Below, piece after piece: positions 34,739 to 43,172 of a stretch of 64,000 nucleotides of DNA. Made by a program: the position numbers and the translations under genes. This DNA comes from Novosphingobium kaempferiae (lineage in GTDB: Bacteria > Pseudomonadota > Alphaproteobacteria > Sphingomonadales > Sphingomonadaceae). The number at the start of each line of letters is the position of its first letter. Positions within the stretch are counted from its first letter, which is position 1. The stretch covers positions 3,100,001-3,164,000 of the forward strand of contig NZ_CP089301.1 in assembly GCF_021227995.1 (NCBI RefSeq). The letters are read 5' to 3'. Under the pieces are notes generated by a model. It searched no databases. It was given only the letters and a program-made list of their open reading frames with translations, and was not told the DNA's origin.

Positions 34739-35698
34739 TCACGCCATCGCATCCGCCCCGACTGCCGCCTTCGGCTCGCTCTCCCAGCGGCCGAGGCCAT
34801 AGTCCCCGGCGATGGTGGTGCGGTACATCAGGCGCTCCTGCTCGGGATCGTTGCCCGAAACGCAGTGGAGCATGCGCAGGTTGTCCCAGATCGCCATGTC
34901 GCCCTCGCTCCACTTGTGATGGTAGGAACACTGCCCGCCGAGGCGGTTGATCTCCTGGCACACGTCTTCCAGCAGCGCATCGCCCTCGGGCGTCTCGTCG
35001 CCCACCAGCCCCTGCGCCATGTAGGCGGAGACGTGGAGCACCTTCTCGCCGGTGGCGCGGGTCCAGACGGCGGGGTGGATGGCGCGCGGCATCGCGGCGA
35101 CCTGATCGGCGAAGCCTGCGGGCATCGGCTTGGGCTCGATCATGCGGTATTCGGCGGGACGGCCGAAGCGCAGGTCGTCGTACTGCGTCTCCAGCCGATA
35201 GGCGACCTCGGTGCCTTCGATCCGCTGCCGCAAGTCCTCGGGGAACGCCTCGTACAGCGCCACGCCGTCGAGGAAGCCGGTAATGCCGCCCTCCTCCACC
35301 CGCTCGACCGAGCGCAGCACGCCCGCGCGGTTGAGTTCGTCGTTGTAGCAATGGTCGAAATGCCACGGCAGCCAGTGCGAGACGCGCCGCCCGTCGACTT
35401 CGACGATGCCCTTGCCCCGGCGACTGCGGATCTCGATCACGCCGGGCAGCCGGTCCTTGTCGACAAGGCCGACGCCCTTGACCGGATGCTCCTTGAGCGG
35501 CCCGAAGCAGCTGGAGATCGCCAGTTGCATCTCGTCGGTCTGCTCGACCTCCTCGAACACGATCATGCCGTGCCGCACGAACAGCGCGTCGATGTCGTCG
35601 CGCGTCGCCTTGTCCTGCAGCGCGGCGAGCGTCAGCCCGCGGATGCGCACGCCGAACGGCAGCCCCTCCTGCAATGGTCCAGTAGTGAATGACGGCAC
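34739..35698 (-). CDS. TauD/TfdA-family Fe(II)/2-oxoglutarate dioxygenase
   Basis: 319 aa. The facial triad is His113-x-Asp115 (PWHFDHCY) and His278 (MLHCVSGND), with the 2-oxoglutarate arginine in LMYRTTIAG. The family oxidatively cleaves taurine, 2,4-D and related substrates; the substrate here is not evident. With the hydrolase and the SnoaL-like gene it could form a small catabolic unit on the same strand, although repeats separate them. Confidence 0.92.
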   Translation of the reverse strand: MPSFTTGPLQEGLPFGVRIRGLTLAALQDKATRDDIDALFVRHGMIVFEEVEQTDEMQLAISSCFGPLKEHPVKGVGLVDKDRLPGVIEIRSRRGKGIVEVDGRRVSHWLPWHFDHCYNDELNRAGVLRSVERVEEGGITGFLDGVALYEAFPEDLRQRIEGTEVAYRLETQYDDLRFGRPAEYRMIEPKPMPAGFADQVAAMPRAIHPAVWTRATGEKVLHVSAYMAQGLVGDETPEGDALLEDVCQEINRLGGQCSYHHKWSEGDMAIWDNLRMLHCVSGNDPEQERLMYRTTIAGDYGLGRWESEPKAAVGADAMA

Positions 35699-35762
35699 GG
35701 CCTCTCTCCCGATCTGCTTTCGGGAGGGAGGCTAGGTCGGCGCGCCCTTGCGGGCAAAGCGC

Positions 35763-36401
35763 TCAGACGGTTTTTGCCGCCACAGCCGAGGCGCACTTCT
35801 CCGTGGTGTCCTTCGCGCCGCCGCCGAGGAAGGCGATGGCGAGGAACCCGGCGACGACGAGGACGGCGAAAGCGGCGGTGACCTTGCCCAGATGCTTGTC
35901 GATCACCGCCTTGATCGGCGCGCCGAACAGGCGGAACAGCACACCCACGATCATGAAGCTGATCGAGCGCGAGACGATCGAAGCGCCGATGAACACCAGC
36001 AGGTTCATGCCGATGAAGCCCGCGGTGATCGTCAGCAGCTTGAACGGGATCGGCGTCGCGCCCTTCACGATGATGATCTCCGCGCCGTAATCGCGCAGGT
36101 AGCACGCCGCCTTGGGGAAGCTGTCCGCCAGCCCCAGCGCGCGCAGCATCGCCTCTCCGAACGCCTCGTAGGCGAAGTGGCCGATGCCGTAGCCGAGCAG
36201 CCCGCCCGCGACCGAGGCCAGCGTGGCGATCACGGCGAAGCGAATCGCCTTCTTCGGCTCGGCCAGGCACATCAGGCCCAGCAGCGGGTGCGGCGGCACC
36301 GGGAAGAAGCTCGCCTCCATGAAGGCGAAGGCCGCCAGCCACCATTCGGCATGGCGGTGCGCGGCCTTGGCCATGGTCCATTCGTAGAGGCGGCGCAGCA
36401 T
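35763..36401 (-). CDS. YqaA/DedA-like (VTT-domain) inner-membrane protein
   Basis: 212 aa with about five hydrophobic segments. EASFFPVPPHPLLGLMCLAEPKKA is typical of YqaA-like members of the SNARE-associated/VTT family, and KGATPIPFKLLTITAGFIGMN is the second conserved re-entrant motif. Related DedA proteins are lipid scramblase- or flippase-like; this is not proven here. The ATG at 36401 has GGGGGAA at good spacing; the frame is open six codons upstream. Confidence 0.9.
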   Translation of the reverse strand: MLRRLYEWTMAKAAHRHAEWWLAAFAFMEASFFPVPPHPLLGLMCLAEPKKAIRFAVIATLASVAGGLLGYGIGHFAYEAFGEAMLRALGLADSFPKAACYLRDYGAEIIIVKGATPIPFKLLTITAGFIGMNLLVFIGASIVSRSISFMIVGVLFRLFGAPIKAVIDKHLGKVTAAFAVLVVAGFLAIAFLGGGAKDTTEKCASAVAAKTV

Positions 36402-36633
36402 TCGTAATTCCCCCGGCAAGATGCGCGCGCCGATCAGCCCGGTGGGCGCACGACGACATCGGCTTGAACCACAAGGTCGTCATTGCGAGCGCAGCGAAGC
36501 AATCCATGACCGGCTCACGGCGCTGGATTGCTTCGCTGCGCTCGCAATGACGAACGATATGGTGCCATTCGCATTAGTGGCGGCGCTGCACTGCGGCAAG
36601 CGCGAAGCGTGTAACCCTATTGGTTATTTACGC
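36402..36633. other. Gap upstream of the GTA cluster
   Basis: It contains a complete family A palindrome at 36477-36553, flanked by unremarkable sequence. The last part becomes AT-richer as it approaches the promoter at 36634. No gene or RNA was seen. Confidence 0.6.
36477..36553. repeat. Dispersed palindromic repeat, family A, copy 6
   Basis: A full inverted pair, TCGTCATTGCGAGCGCAGCG and its complement, with an AAGCAATCCA core on each side. It lies 80 bases before the GTA promoter. Confidence 0.9.
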
Positions 36634-36662
36634 TTGACATCGGCGAACCGTTTCGGTACATA
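36634..36662 (+). promoter_or_regulatory. Sigma-70-type promoter of the GTA cluster
   Basis: A perfect -35 TTGACA (36634-36639), a 17-base spacer and TACATA (36657-36662) as the -10. It lies about 90 bases upstream of the first GTA gene, in the most AT-rich stretch of the neighbourhood. No CtrA full site (TTAA-N7-TTAA) is visible beside it. Confidence 0.65.
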
Positions 36663-36750
36663 ACGTGAACATCGCGGAAAGACGGACGCTCACCGCGCTC
36701 CCTTCCCGCAAACCGCCCCGCCCCACTCCCGCCAATGCAGGAACACTCCG

Positions 36751-37263
36751 ATGGTCGAGCCGAAGACGGCGTCGCGTCCCGCACGCGCGCGCAAGCCCCG
36801 CACGAAGATCAGCGCCAAGGCCGCCGCGACCGAGAAGGAGGGCCTCAACCGCCACTGGCGCACCGAATTTCTGGAAGCGCTGGCGCAGACGTCCAACGTC
36901 ACCGCCGCCTGCGCCGTGGCGGGCGTCCACCCCAGCCGCCCCTACATCGTCCGCCGTGCCGAGCCCGAGTTCGCCCGCGCCTGGCGCGCCGCGCTGCTCG
37001 AAGGCTACGAGAACCTCGAAATGGAAGTGCTCCACCGCCTGCGTTTCGGCGAGGCGAAGGACGGCCCGGTCAAGTTCGACAACCCCGGCGCGCTGCGCCT
37101 CCTTGGCCTCCACCGCGAGACGGTGGCCCGCGAACGCGCGATGCGCGAGAACGAGGAGATCGGCGTCGTGCGCGCCGCGATCCACGCCAAGCTGGAACAG
37201 CTGCGCCGTCAGGTCATGGCCCGCCGTGCGCTGGAGAATGCAGAGGTCGCGGGCCGTGCGTGA
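36751..37263 (+). CDS. GTA small terminase (RcGTA g1-like)
   Basis: 170 aa. A very basic N-terminus is followed by a helix-turn-helix-like region TSNVTAACAVAGVHPSRPYIVRRAEPEFA, the signature of GTA/phage small terminase subunits that recognise DNA and feed it to the motor. The C-terminal half is helical. It lies directly upstream of the large terminase, which it overlaps by eight bases. It starts the structural cluster. Confidence 0.85.
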   Translation: MVEPKTASRPARARKPRTKISAKAAATEKEGLNRHWRTEFLEALAQTSNVTAACAVAGVHPSRPYIVRRAEPEFARAWRAALLEGYENLEMEVLHRLRFGEAKDGPVKFDNPGALRLLGLHRETVARERAMRENEEIGVVRAAIHAKLEQLRRQVMARRALENAEVAGRA

Positions 37264-38575
37264 ACCCGGCCACCTCGACTGGCTGCCCGAGGCCAGCACG
37301 GACGAGATCGAGGATTACCTCCACGAACTGCCGCGCGAACACCGCCGCGAATGGCCGTGGGACTGGCGCGTCTGGGCCCGCCCCGCGCAGCTGCCCCCCG
37401 CCGGCGACTGGCGCATCTGGCTGGTCATGGCCGGGCGCGGCTTCGGCAAGACCCGCGCCGGGGCCGAATGGGTCAGCGCGCTGGCCGAAGGCAACCCCGA
37501 TGCCCGCATCGCCCTTGTCGGCGCCAATCTGGGAGAGGCCCGTTCGGTCATGGTCGAAGGCGAATCCGGACTGCTCTCCATCGGCGCGCCGTGGCGCAGG
37601 CCGGTGTTCGAGCCTTCGCTGCGACGCCTTACATGGTCGGGCGGCGCGCAGGCCACGCTCTATTCCGCCGCCGAACCCGAAGCCCTGCGCGGTCCGCAGC
37701 ACAGCCATGCCTGGTGCGACGAGATCGCCAAGTGGGACAATGCATCGGGCCGCGCCGTGGCGGCATGGGACAACCTGATGATGGGCCTGCGCCTCGGCAC
37801 GGACCCGCGCGTGCTGGCCAGCACCACGCCGCGCGCCGTGCCGCTGCTTACCCGCCTGCTGGGCGAGGACAGGGTTGCGGTGACGAAGGGCAGCACTTTC
37901 GACAACTCCGCCAACCTGCCCGACCGCTTCGTCGAGACGATGCGCGCCACCTATGGCGGCACCCTGCTGGGCCGTCAGGAACTGGACGGAGAGATGATCG
38001 CCGACATCGAAGGCGCGCTCTGGACCCGCGCCCTGCTCGAATCCTGCCGCGAGGATGCCGCGCCAGATATGGTCCGCGTCGTCGTCGCCGTCGATCCGCC
38101 CGCCTCCGCCGGAGGTGACGCCTGCGGCATCGTCGTCGCCGGACTCGCCGCCGACGGGACCGCCCACGTCCTCGCCGACGCCTCGATAGCGAACGCCGGG
38201 CCGGAACGCTGGGCGCGCACGGTCGCCGCGACCGCCGAGGCATGGCAGGCCGATCGCGTCGTCGCCGAAGCCAATCAGGGCGGCGCGATGGTCGGCGCGG
38301 TCCTGCGCGCGGCGCAACTCTCGCTGCCGCTCAGGCTGGTCCACGCCAGTCGCGGCAAGACCGCCCGCGCCGAACCCGTCGCCGCGCTCTACGAAGCAGG
38401 CCGCGTGCGCCACACCGGGACATTCCCGGCGCTGGAGGACGAACTGTGCGGGCTTGTTGCGGGAGGCTCCTACCAGGGGCCGGGCCGCTCGCCGGATCGC
38501 GCCGATGCGCTGGTCTGGGCGCTGACCGAACTGATGCTCGGCAAGGCGGCGGAGCCGAGAGTGCGGATTACGTAA
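37256..38575 (+). CDS. GTA large terminase, packaging ATPase/nuclease (RcGTA g2-like)
   Basis: 439 aa. Walker A is AGRGFGKT at 59-66, Walker B/catalytic carboxylates are HAWCDEIAKW (Asp155/Glu156), and the C-terminal RNase H-like nuclease begins at VVAVDPPASAGG (Asp280). Terminase_6-type, as in GTAs. The GTG at 37256 has GAGG nine bases upstream; an ATG at 37238 is in frame but its GGAG is too close. The frame is open back to 36665, but only as a shadow of the small terminase. Confidence 0.93.
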   Translation: MREPGHLDWLPEASTDEIEDYLHELPREHRREWPWDWRVWARPAQLPPAGDWRIWLVMAGRGFGKTRAGAEWVSALAEGNPDARIALVGANLGEARSVMVEGESGLLSIGAPWRRPVFEPSLRRLTWSGGAQATLYSAAEPEALRGPQHSHAWCDEIAKWDNASGRAVAAWDNLMMGLRLGTDPRVLASTTPRAVPLLTRLLGEDRVAVTKGSTFDNSANLPDRFVETMRATYGGTLLGRQELDGEMIADIEGALWTRALLESCREDAAPDMVRVVVAVDPPASAGGDACGIVVAGLAADGTAHVLADASIANAGPERWARTVAATAEAWQADRVVAEANQGGAMVGAVLRAAQLSLPLRLVHASRGKTARAEPVAALYEAGRVRHTGTFPALEDELCGLVAGGSYQGPGRSPDRADALVWALTELMLGKAAEPRVRIT

Positions 38576-38586
38576 CAGGAAATGAT

Positions 38587-38743
38587 TTCACGCGGAGGCG
38601 CGGAGACGCGGAGATACTGCGCCGCAGGCCTCTTCCATCGATCGACGTAGCGGCTGTCGCAGCCTTTCGTTTCTCAACGCGGCTGCGCCGCAAACGCGCG
38701 CCCTCCCTCTTTCTTCTCCGCGTCTCCGCGCCTCCGCGTGAGA
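38587..38743. repeat. Inverted repeat (family E) between GTA large terminase and portal
   Basis: CACGCGGAGGCGCGGAGACG (38590) is inverted as CTCCGCGTCTCCGCGCCTCC (38717), so the element could fold into a long stem with a ~90-base centre. It fills the 206-base gap in an otherwise tightly packed operon. Confidence 0.85.
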
Positions 38744-38781
38744 CCCGTCCGAACACCCCGATCTGAAAGGAACCCTTTCCC

Positions 38782-39933
38782 GTGTCCTTCATCGAATCGC
38801 TCGCCGCCGCCTTCAAGGGCGCTAGCAGCCGCGCGCCGCTGGCTCGCGGGACTGCATCGCCATGGTTCTTTGCGGACCCCACTGGCGGCGGGCGTACCCC
38901 CTTCGAATACAACACCGCCGTTCGCCGCGCGTACCTCGAAAACCCCGTCGCCCAGCGTGCGGTGCGCCTTGTCGCCGAGGGCATCGGCGGTGCGCCGCTG
39001 AAATCGGTCGATCCGAAGCTGGCCGCGCTCGTCGCCGATACCAGCGCCGGGCAGTCGCTGCTGGAAACGCTGGCATCGCACCTGCTGCTGCACGGCAATG
39101 CCTATGTGCAGGTCATGAAGGATGCGCGCGGGGCTCCGGTGGAGCTGTTCGCGCTGCGGCCCGAGCGGGTCAGCGTGGTGGCGGGCGAGGACGGCTGGCC
39201 TGCCGCCTATGCCTACGAGGTCGCGGGGCGGCGGCTGTCGATCCCGGTGCTGGACGAGGACGCCTCGCCCAACGTGATCCACATCCGCCACTTCCACCCC
39301 TCGGACGACCACTACGGCGCCGGGTGCCTGACCGCTGCCGACGAGGCGATCGCCACGCACAACGCCGCTTCGGCGTGGAACCGGCAACTGCTGGAGAACG
39401 CCGCGCGGCCTTCCGGCGCGCTGGTCTACGAAGGGGCTGACGGTTCGACGCTGACCGGCGACCAGTTCGACCGGCTCAAGGCCGAACTGACGAGCGCCTA
39501 TGCCGGTTCGGGTAATGCCGGGCGGCCAATGCTGCTGGAGGGCGGCCTGACCTGGCAGGCGATGGCGATGACCCCCGCCGACATGGACTTCGCGACGCTG
39601 AAAGCCGCCGCTGCGCGCGATATCGGGCTGGCCTTCGGGGTGCCGCCGATGCTGCTCGGCCTGCCGGGCGACGCGACCTACAACAATTACCGCGAGGCCA
39701 ACCGCGCGCTGTGGCGGCTCACCCTGTTGCCGCTGGCCGCCAAGATCTTCGCCGCACTGGGCGAGGGGCTGGCGCCGTGGTTCCCCGAAGCCGTGCTCGC
39801 CATCGACCTCGACCGCGTGCCCGCGCTGGCCGAGGACCGCGAGCGTCTCTGGGCGCAAGTCAGCGCCGCCGACTTCCTGGAACCCGCCGAAAAGCGCGCG
39901 CTTCTGGGATTTGATATGGAGAACAAATCATGA
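38782..39933 (+). CDS. GTA portal protein, HK97 family (RcGTA g3-like)
   Basis: 383 aa. The dodecameric portal through which DNA enters the capsid. Signature regions: NPVAQRAVRLVAEGIGG, LLLHGNAYVQVMKD, and the C-terminal VPPMLLGLPGDATYNNYREANRALWR. The start is GTG at 38782 with AAGGA well placed. It overlaps the following gene by four bases. Confidence 0.94.
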   Translation: MSFIESLAAAFKGASSRAPLARGTASPWFFADPTGGGRTPFEYNTAVRRAYLENPVAQRAVRLVAEGIGGAPLKSVDPKLAALVADTSAGQSLLETLASHLLLHGNAYVQVMKDARGAPVELFALRPERVSVVAGEDGWPAAYAYEVAGRRLSIPVLDEDASPNVIHIRHFHPSDDHYGAGCLTAADEAIATHNAASAWNRQLLENAARPSGALVYEGADGSTLTGDQFDRLKAELTSAYAGSGNAGRPMLLEGGLTWQAMAMTPADMDFATLKAAAARDIGLAFGVPPMLLGLPGDATYNNYREANRALWRLTLLPLAAKIFAALGEGLAPWFPEAVLAIDLDRVPALAEDRERLWAQVSAADFLEPAEKRALLGFDMENKS

Positions 39934-40238
39934 ACTCCAATGACATGCTGGCCGGCCTGCTTGCGCAGGCGGCGTCGGAGGGCGGCGACCTCGTCACCCT
40001 GCGCGCCGTGGTCGAGGAAGCCGCCGAACTGGGCGCGCGCCGGATGCTCGCCCGCATCGGCCTCGACGACGCCACCGCGCCGCAGGACGTGGGCGAACTG
40101 CGCGAACTGCTGCAGGCCTGGCGCGACGCCAAGGCCAGCGCGCGGCGCACGGTGATGGGCTGGGTCATGCGCGGGATGCTGGCGCTGCTGCTGCTCGGCC
40201 TGACGGTGCGCTGCGGCGCGACGGAGTTGCTGCGATGA
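39930..40238 (+). CDS. Small membrane-anchored GTA protein (DUF6127-like, g3.5 position)
   Basis: 102 aa. The N-terminal two thirds are helical and acidic (MLAGLLAQAASEGGDLVTLRAVVEEAAELGARR). A single membrane segment (GMLALLLLGLTVRCG) lies near the C-terminus. It occupies the place of RcGTA g3.5 between portal and protease. Start and stop overlap both neighbours (ATGA junctions). Role in head formation is inferred from position. Confidence 0.8.
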   Translation: MNSNDMLAGLLAQAASEGGDLVTLRAVVEEAAELGARRMLARIGLDDATAPQDVGELRELLQAWRDAKASARRTVMGWVMRGMLALLLLGLTVRCGATELLR

Positions 40239-40630
40239 GCCTGCGTTTCGCCGGTTACGCCGCTCTGTTCGGCAAGCCCGACGCCGGGCGCGACGTGATC
40301 CGCGCCGGGGCCTTCGCCCGCTCCCTCGCCGAACGGCGCGATCCGCTCCCGCTGTTCTGGCAGCACCGCGCGGACCTGCGCATCGGCTGGGTCGAGACCG
40401 CCGCCGAGGACGCGCGCGGCCTGCGTGTGGTGGCGACCATCGACAACCCCGCAGGCGCGGCGGGCCTCGCCCTGAAGCGCGGGACGGTCACCGGCCTCTC
40501 CTTCGGCTACCGCGCCCGCGCCAGCCATCGGACCGAGGCGGGCCGCGAACTGCTCGATCTCGACCTGTTCGAGGTCAGCCTCGTCACCCACCCGATGCAG
40601 CACGACGCGCGAGTGCATCTGGTCGCCTGA
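40235..40630 (+). CDS. GTA prohead protease, HK97 family (RcGTA g4-like)
   Basis: 131 aa. Caudovirus prohead serine protease: FAGYAALFGKPDAGRDVIRAGAF, catalytic His in FWQHRADLRIG, and Ser in TGLSFGYRA, followed by LFEVSLVTHPM. It matures the capsid by clipping the N-terminal delta domain of the capsid precursor. Shorter than many phage enzymes, as usual for GTAs. Confidence 0.93.
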   Translation: MSLRFAGYAALFGKPDAGRDVIRAGAFARSLAERRDPLPLFWQHRADLRIGWVETAAEDARGLRVVATIDNPAGAAGLALKRGTVTGLSFGYRARASHRTEAGRELLDLDLFEVSLVTHPMQHDARVHLVA

Positions 40631-40675
40631 CCCCTCCTTTCCCCCCCTTCCCCACCAACGAAAGGTGCCTACCCC

Positions 40676-41815
40676 ATGGAATCCGCAACTCCCGTCGAGG
40701 CGATCGACGCCTCGTTCGATCTGGTCGCGCGTCAGGACGCGACCGATGCCGCCGTCACCGCGCTGCGCGGCGACGTCGACGACGTGAAGGCCCGCCTCGA
40801 CCGCGTGTCGCGCGCCGCTTCCCGCCCGGTCATCGACGGCGCGGGCGCTGCGCCTAGCATCGAGGTGAAGAGCTTCGTGCAGGGCTACCTGCGCGCCGGT
40901 CGCGAGACGGAGCTGAAGTCGCTCTCCGGCGCGGTGGCGGCGGACGGCGGCTATGCCGTCCCGCGAGAGATCGACGCGCTGATCTCGGCCCGGCTGAAGG
41001 CCATCAGCCCGATCCGCGCGATCGCGCAGGTCGTGCAGACCGGCTCGGCGGGCTACCGCAAGCTCATCACCACCGGCGGCACCGCCTCGGGGTGGGTGAG
41101 CGAGACCGGCGCCCGCGCCGAGACCGCGACGCCCAGCTTCGCCGAGATCGCGCCCCCGGCGGGCGAACTCTATGCCAACCCGGCGGCGAGCCAGGCCATG
41201 CTCGACGATGCTGCCTTCGACGTGCAGTCGTGGCTGGCGGACGAGATCGCGATGGAATTCGCCCGCGCGGAAGGCGCCGCCTTCGTCACCGGCACCGGCA
41301 CCAACCAGCCGCGCGGCTTCCTGACCGGCACGACCAGCACGGCGGCTGACGGCGCCCGCGCGTTCGGCACGCTGCAGCACATCGTCTCGGCCAACGCCAG
41401 CGGCTTCGACGCCTCGCCGGAACTGAAGCTGATCGACCTCGTCCATGCGCTCAAGGCCGGGCACCGCCAGGGCGCGAGCTGGGTGATGAATTCGAAGACG
41501 CTGGCGCAGGTGCGCAAGCTCAAGGCGGCGGACGGCTCGTTCCTGTGGCAGCCGGGCCTGCTCGAAGGCCAGCCCAACCGCCTGCTCGGCTACCCGGTGG
41601 TCGAGGCCGAGGACATGCCGGACATCGCGGCGGGCGCGCTGCCGATCGCTTTCGGCAACTTCCGCGCGGGCTACCTCATCGCCGAGCGCACCGCGACCTC
41701 GATCCTGCGCGATCCGTTCACCAACAAGCCCTTCGTCCACTTCTACGCGACCAAGCGCATCGGCGGGCAGGTGCTCGATTCCGACGCGATCAAGCTGCTC
41801 AAGATCTCGACCTGA
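40676..41815 (+). CDS. GTA major capsid protein, HK97 fold (RcGTA g5-like)
   Basis: 379 aa. The N-terminal ~100 residues form the helical, charged delta/scaffold domain (ALRGDVDDVKARLDRVSRAA), followed by AADGGYAVPREIDALI at the probable cleavage region near residue 95, then the HK97 core (FVTGTGTNQPRGFL, WVMNSKTLAQVRKLKAADGSFLW, GYPVVEAEDMPDIAAGALPIAFGNF). A good AAAGGTG ribosome site lies upstream. Confidence 0.95.
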   Translation: MESATPVEAIDASFDLVARQDATDAAVTALRGDVDDVKARLDRVSRAASRPVIDGAGAAPSIEVKSFVQGYLRAGRETELKSLSGAVAADGGYAVPREIDALISARLKAISPIRAIAQVVQTGSAGYRKLITTGGTASGWVSETGARAETATPSFAEIAPPAGELYANPAASQAMLDDAAFDVQSWLADEIAMEFARAEGAAFVTGTGTNQPRGFLTGTTSTAADGARAFGTLQHIVSANASGFDASPELKLIDLVHALKAGHRQGASWVMNSKTLAQVRKLKAADGSFLWQPGLLEGQPNRLLGYPVVEAEDMPDIAAGALPIAFGNFRAGYLIAERTATSILRDPFTNKPFVHFYATKRIGGQVLDSDAIKLLKIST

Positions 41816-41842
41816 CCCCGATCTCGACCTGAAACGGTCGAG

Positions 41843-41880
41843 GCCCGCGCCGTCTTCCCCGCCCTTTCGGCGGCGCGGGC
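41843..41880 (+). terminator. Stem-loop after the capsid gene, possible attenuator
   Basis: GCCCGCGCCG at 41843-41852 pairs perfectly with CGGCGCGGGC at 41871-41880. It is followed by ACCTTCTTCTTCC, a weak pyrimidine tract rather than a T run. Its position just after the most abundant structural protein suggests partial termination or protection of the upstream mRNA. Confidence 0.5.
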
Positions 41881-41913
41881 ACCTTCTTCTTCCCCCTCAC
41901 ATCGGAGTCACCC

Positions 41914-42462
41914 ATGAACCGGGTCATCCTATCGCCGGCCGCGCTGCCGTCCCCGGCGCTGGCCGAACTCAAGCAGTGGCTCGGCATCGCCATCGGCGGC
42001 GACGATGCGGCGCTGACCGCACTGCTCGGCGCCTCGCTCGACACCTGCGAGGCGTTCACCGGCACCCTGCCCATCGAGGCCGAGTGCGAGGAGATGCTGC
42101 CGCCCTGCGCGGGCTGGCACCCCCTCTCGACCCGTCCGGTGCTCGCGATCTCCGCCGTCGAGGCCGTCGCTGCGGACGGCACCCGCACCCCGCTCGCGCC
42201 CGGCAGCTGGGAAGCGGATCTCGGCGCCGACGGCACCGGCCGCGTCCGCCTGCCGCTCAACGACGGCCGCGCCCGCGTCGCAGTGCGTTTCACCGCCGGT
42301 TACGCGCCGGAATGGGACGCCCTGCCCGAATCGCTGCGCCACGGCGTCGTCCGCCTCGCCGCGCACCAACACCGCGAGCGCGAGACTTCGGGCGCGGCCC
42401 CGCTGCCCCCCGCCTCGGTCGCGGCGCTGTGGCGGCCCTGGCGCCGGATGCGCCTCGCGTGA
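41914..42462 (+). CDS. GTA head-tail connector (RcGTA g6-like)
   Basis: 182 aa. The phage gp6-like connector pattern: ALAELKQWLGI near the start, a DDAALTALLGASLDTCEAFTG helix, and a C-terminal helix LRHGVVRLAAHQHRER. It forms part of the adaptor ring between portal and tail. The stop overlaps the next start as GTGA. Confidence 0.88.
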   Translation: MNRVILSPAALPSPALAELKQWLGIAIGGDDAALTALLGASLDTCEAFTGTLPIEAECEEMLPPCAGWHPLSTRPVLAISAVEAVAADGTRTPLAPGSWEADLGADGTGRVRLPLNDGRARVAVRFTAGYAPEWDALPESLRHGVVRLAAHQHRERETSGAAPLPPASVAALWRPWRRMRLA

Positions 42463-42623
42463 TCGAGGCCACGACCGACTTCGACGCCCTCGCCCGGCGG
42501 CTCGCCTCGAAGGCTGTAGCCCTCGCCACCGCGCGGGCCACCAGCCGCCACCTCGCCGCCCGCAACGCTGACAGCCGCTGGCGCCACGCCGGGCTCGTCT
42601 GGCCCCTCTTCGCGAAAGGATAA
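42459..42623 (+). CDS. Very short coupled GTA gene at the g7 position
   Basis: 54 aa from GTG at 42459, which overlaps the g6 stop by four bases (GTGA). It ends three bases before the ATG of the tail terminator gene, a layout that strongly suggests a real, translated gene. The product is Ala/Arg-rich, with ARRLASKAVALATARATSRHLAARN as a probable helix. RcGTA has a head-tail adaptor of about twice this length here, so this is either a reduced adaptor or an unrelated small protein. Homology is not claimed. Confidence 0.62.
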   Translation: MIEATTDFDALARRLASKAVALATARATSRHLAARNADSRWRHAGLVWPLFAKG

Positions 42624-42626
42624 GCC

Positions 42627-43016
42627 ATGGAAATCGCCCTTCGCGCCGCCCTGATCGCCTGGCTCGCCGCCGACGCGACGCTCGCCGCGGGCCTCAACGC
42701 CGTGGTCGAGGAAGCGCCCTCGCGCACCAGCCTGCCCTGGCTCGCCATCGCATCAAGCGCCAGCACCGACTGGAGCTGCAAGACCGCCACCGGGCGCGAG
42801 GTGCGCGTGGCGCTGGAACTCCACTGCCGGGGCGACGCGCCCGACACCGCAGCGAACCTCGTATCCGCCATCGAGGCACGGGTGGTCAGCCTGCCACGCG
42901 AACAGGCGGGCTTCGACATCGCGACCACCCAGTTCCTGCGCGCCCGCGCCGAACAGCGAGCCGACAACCGCCGCGCGATCCTGCTCGAATACCGCTTCCG
43001 GCTGCTGGCCGATTGA
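42627..43016 (+). CDS. GTA tail terminator, DUF3168 (RcGTA g8-like)
   Basis: 129 aa. DUF3168 pattern: LRAALIAWLAADATLAAGL followed by PWLAIASSAS and a C-terminal YRFRLLAD. It caps the tail tube at the head junction. It starts three bases after the short upstream gene. Confidence 0.87.
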   Translation: MEIALRAALIAWLAADATLAAGLNAVVEEAPSRTSLPWLAIASSASTDWSCKTATGREVRVALELHCRGDAPDTAANLVSAIEARVVSLPREQAGFDIATTQFLRARAEQRADNRRAILLEYRFRLLAD

Positions 43017-43017
43017 C

Positions 43018-43142
43018 CCGTCATCCCGGCGCATGCCGGGACCGTGGGCTGTCTTTAGACGCACCATCAAGCACGCGGCGCCCCGACGCCAGATTCCTCC
43101 TCAAGAACTGCCCACGGTCCCGGCATGCGCCGGGATGACGAC
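43018..43142. repeat. Inverted repeat (family D) between tail terminator and major tail genes
   Basis: CGTCATCCCGGCGCATGCCG at 43020 continues to GGGACCGTGGGC, and the whole arm is inverted at the right end (GCCCACGGTCCC... to 43140). The arms are over 30 bases with only minor differences and surround a ~60-base centre. It is an insertion-like palindrome inside the GTA operon; the sequence downstream still provides a good ribosome site (AAGGAGA) for the next gene. Confidence 0.9.
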
Positions 43143-43172
43143 GCTATTCCCCATACCCCAAGGAGACCCACC

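Noticed and set aside
36665-37255. N-terminal extension of the large terminase frame up to 36665
   Set aside because: The extension is a shadow of the small terminase (Arg/Pro/Ser-rich); the ATPase begins naturally near the GTG at 37256.
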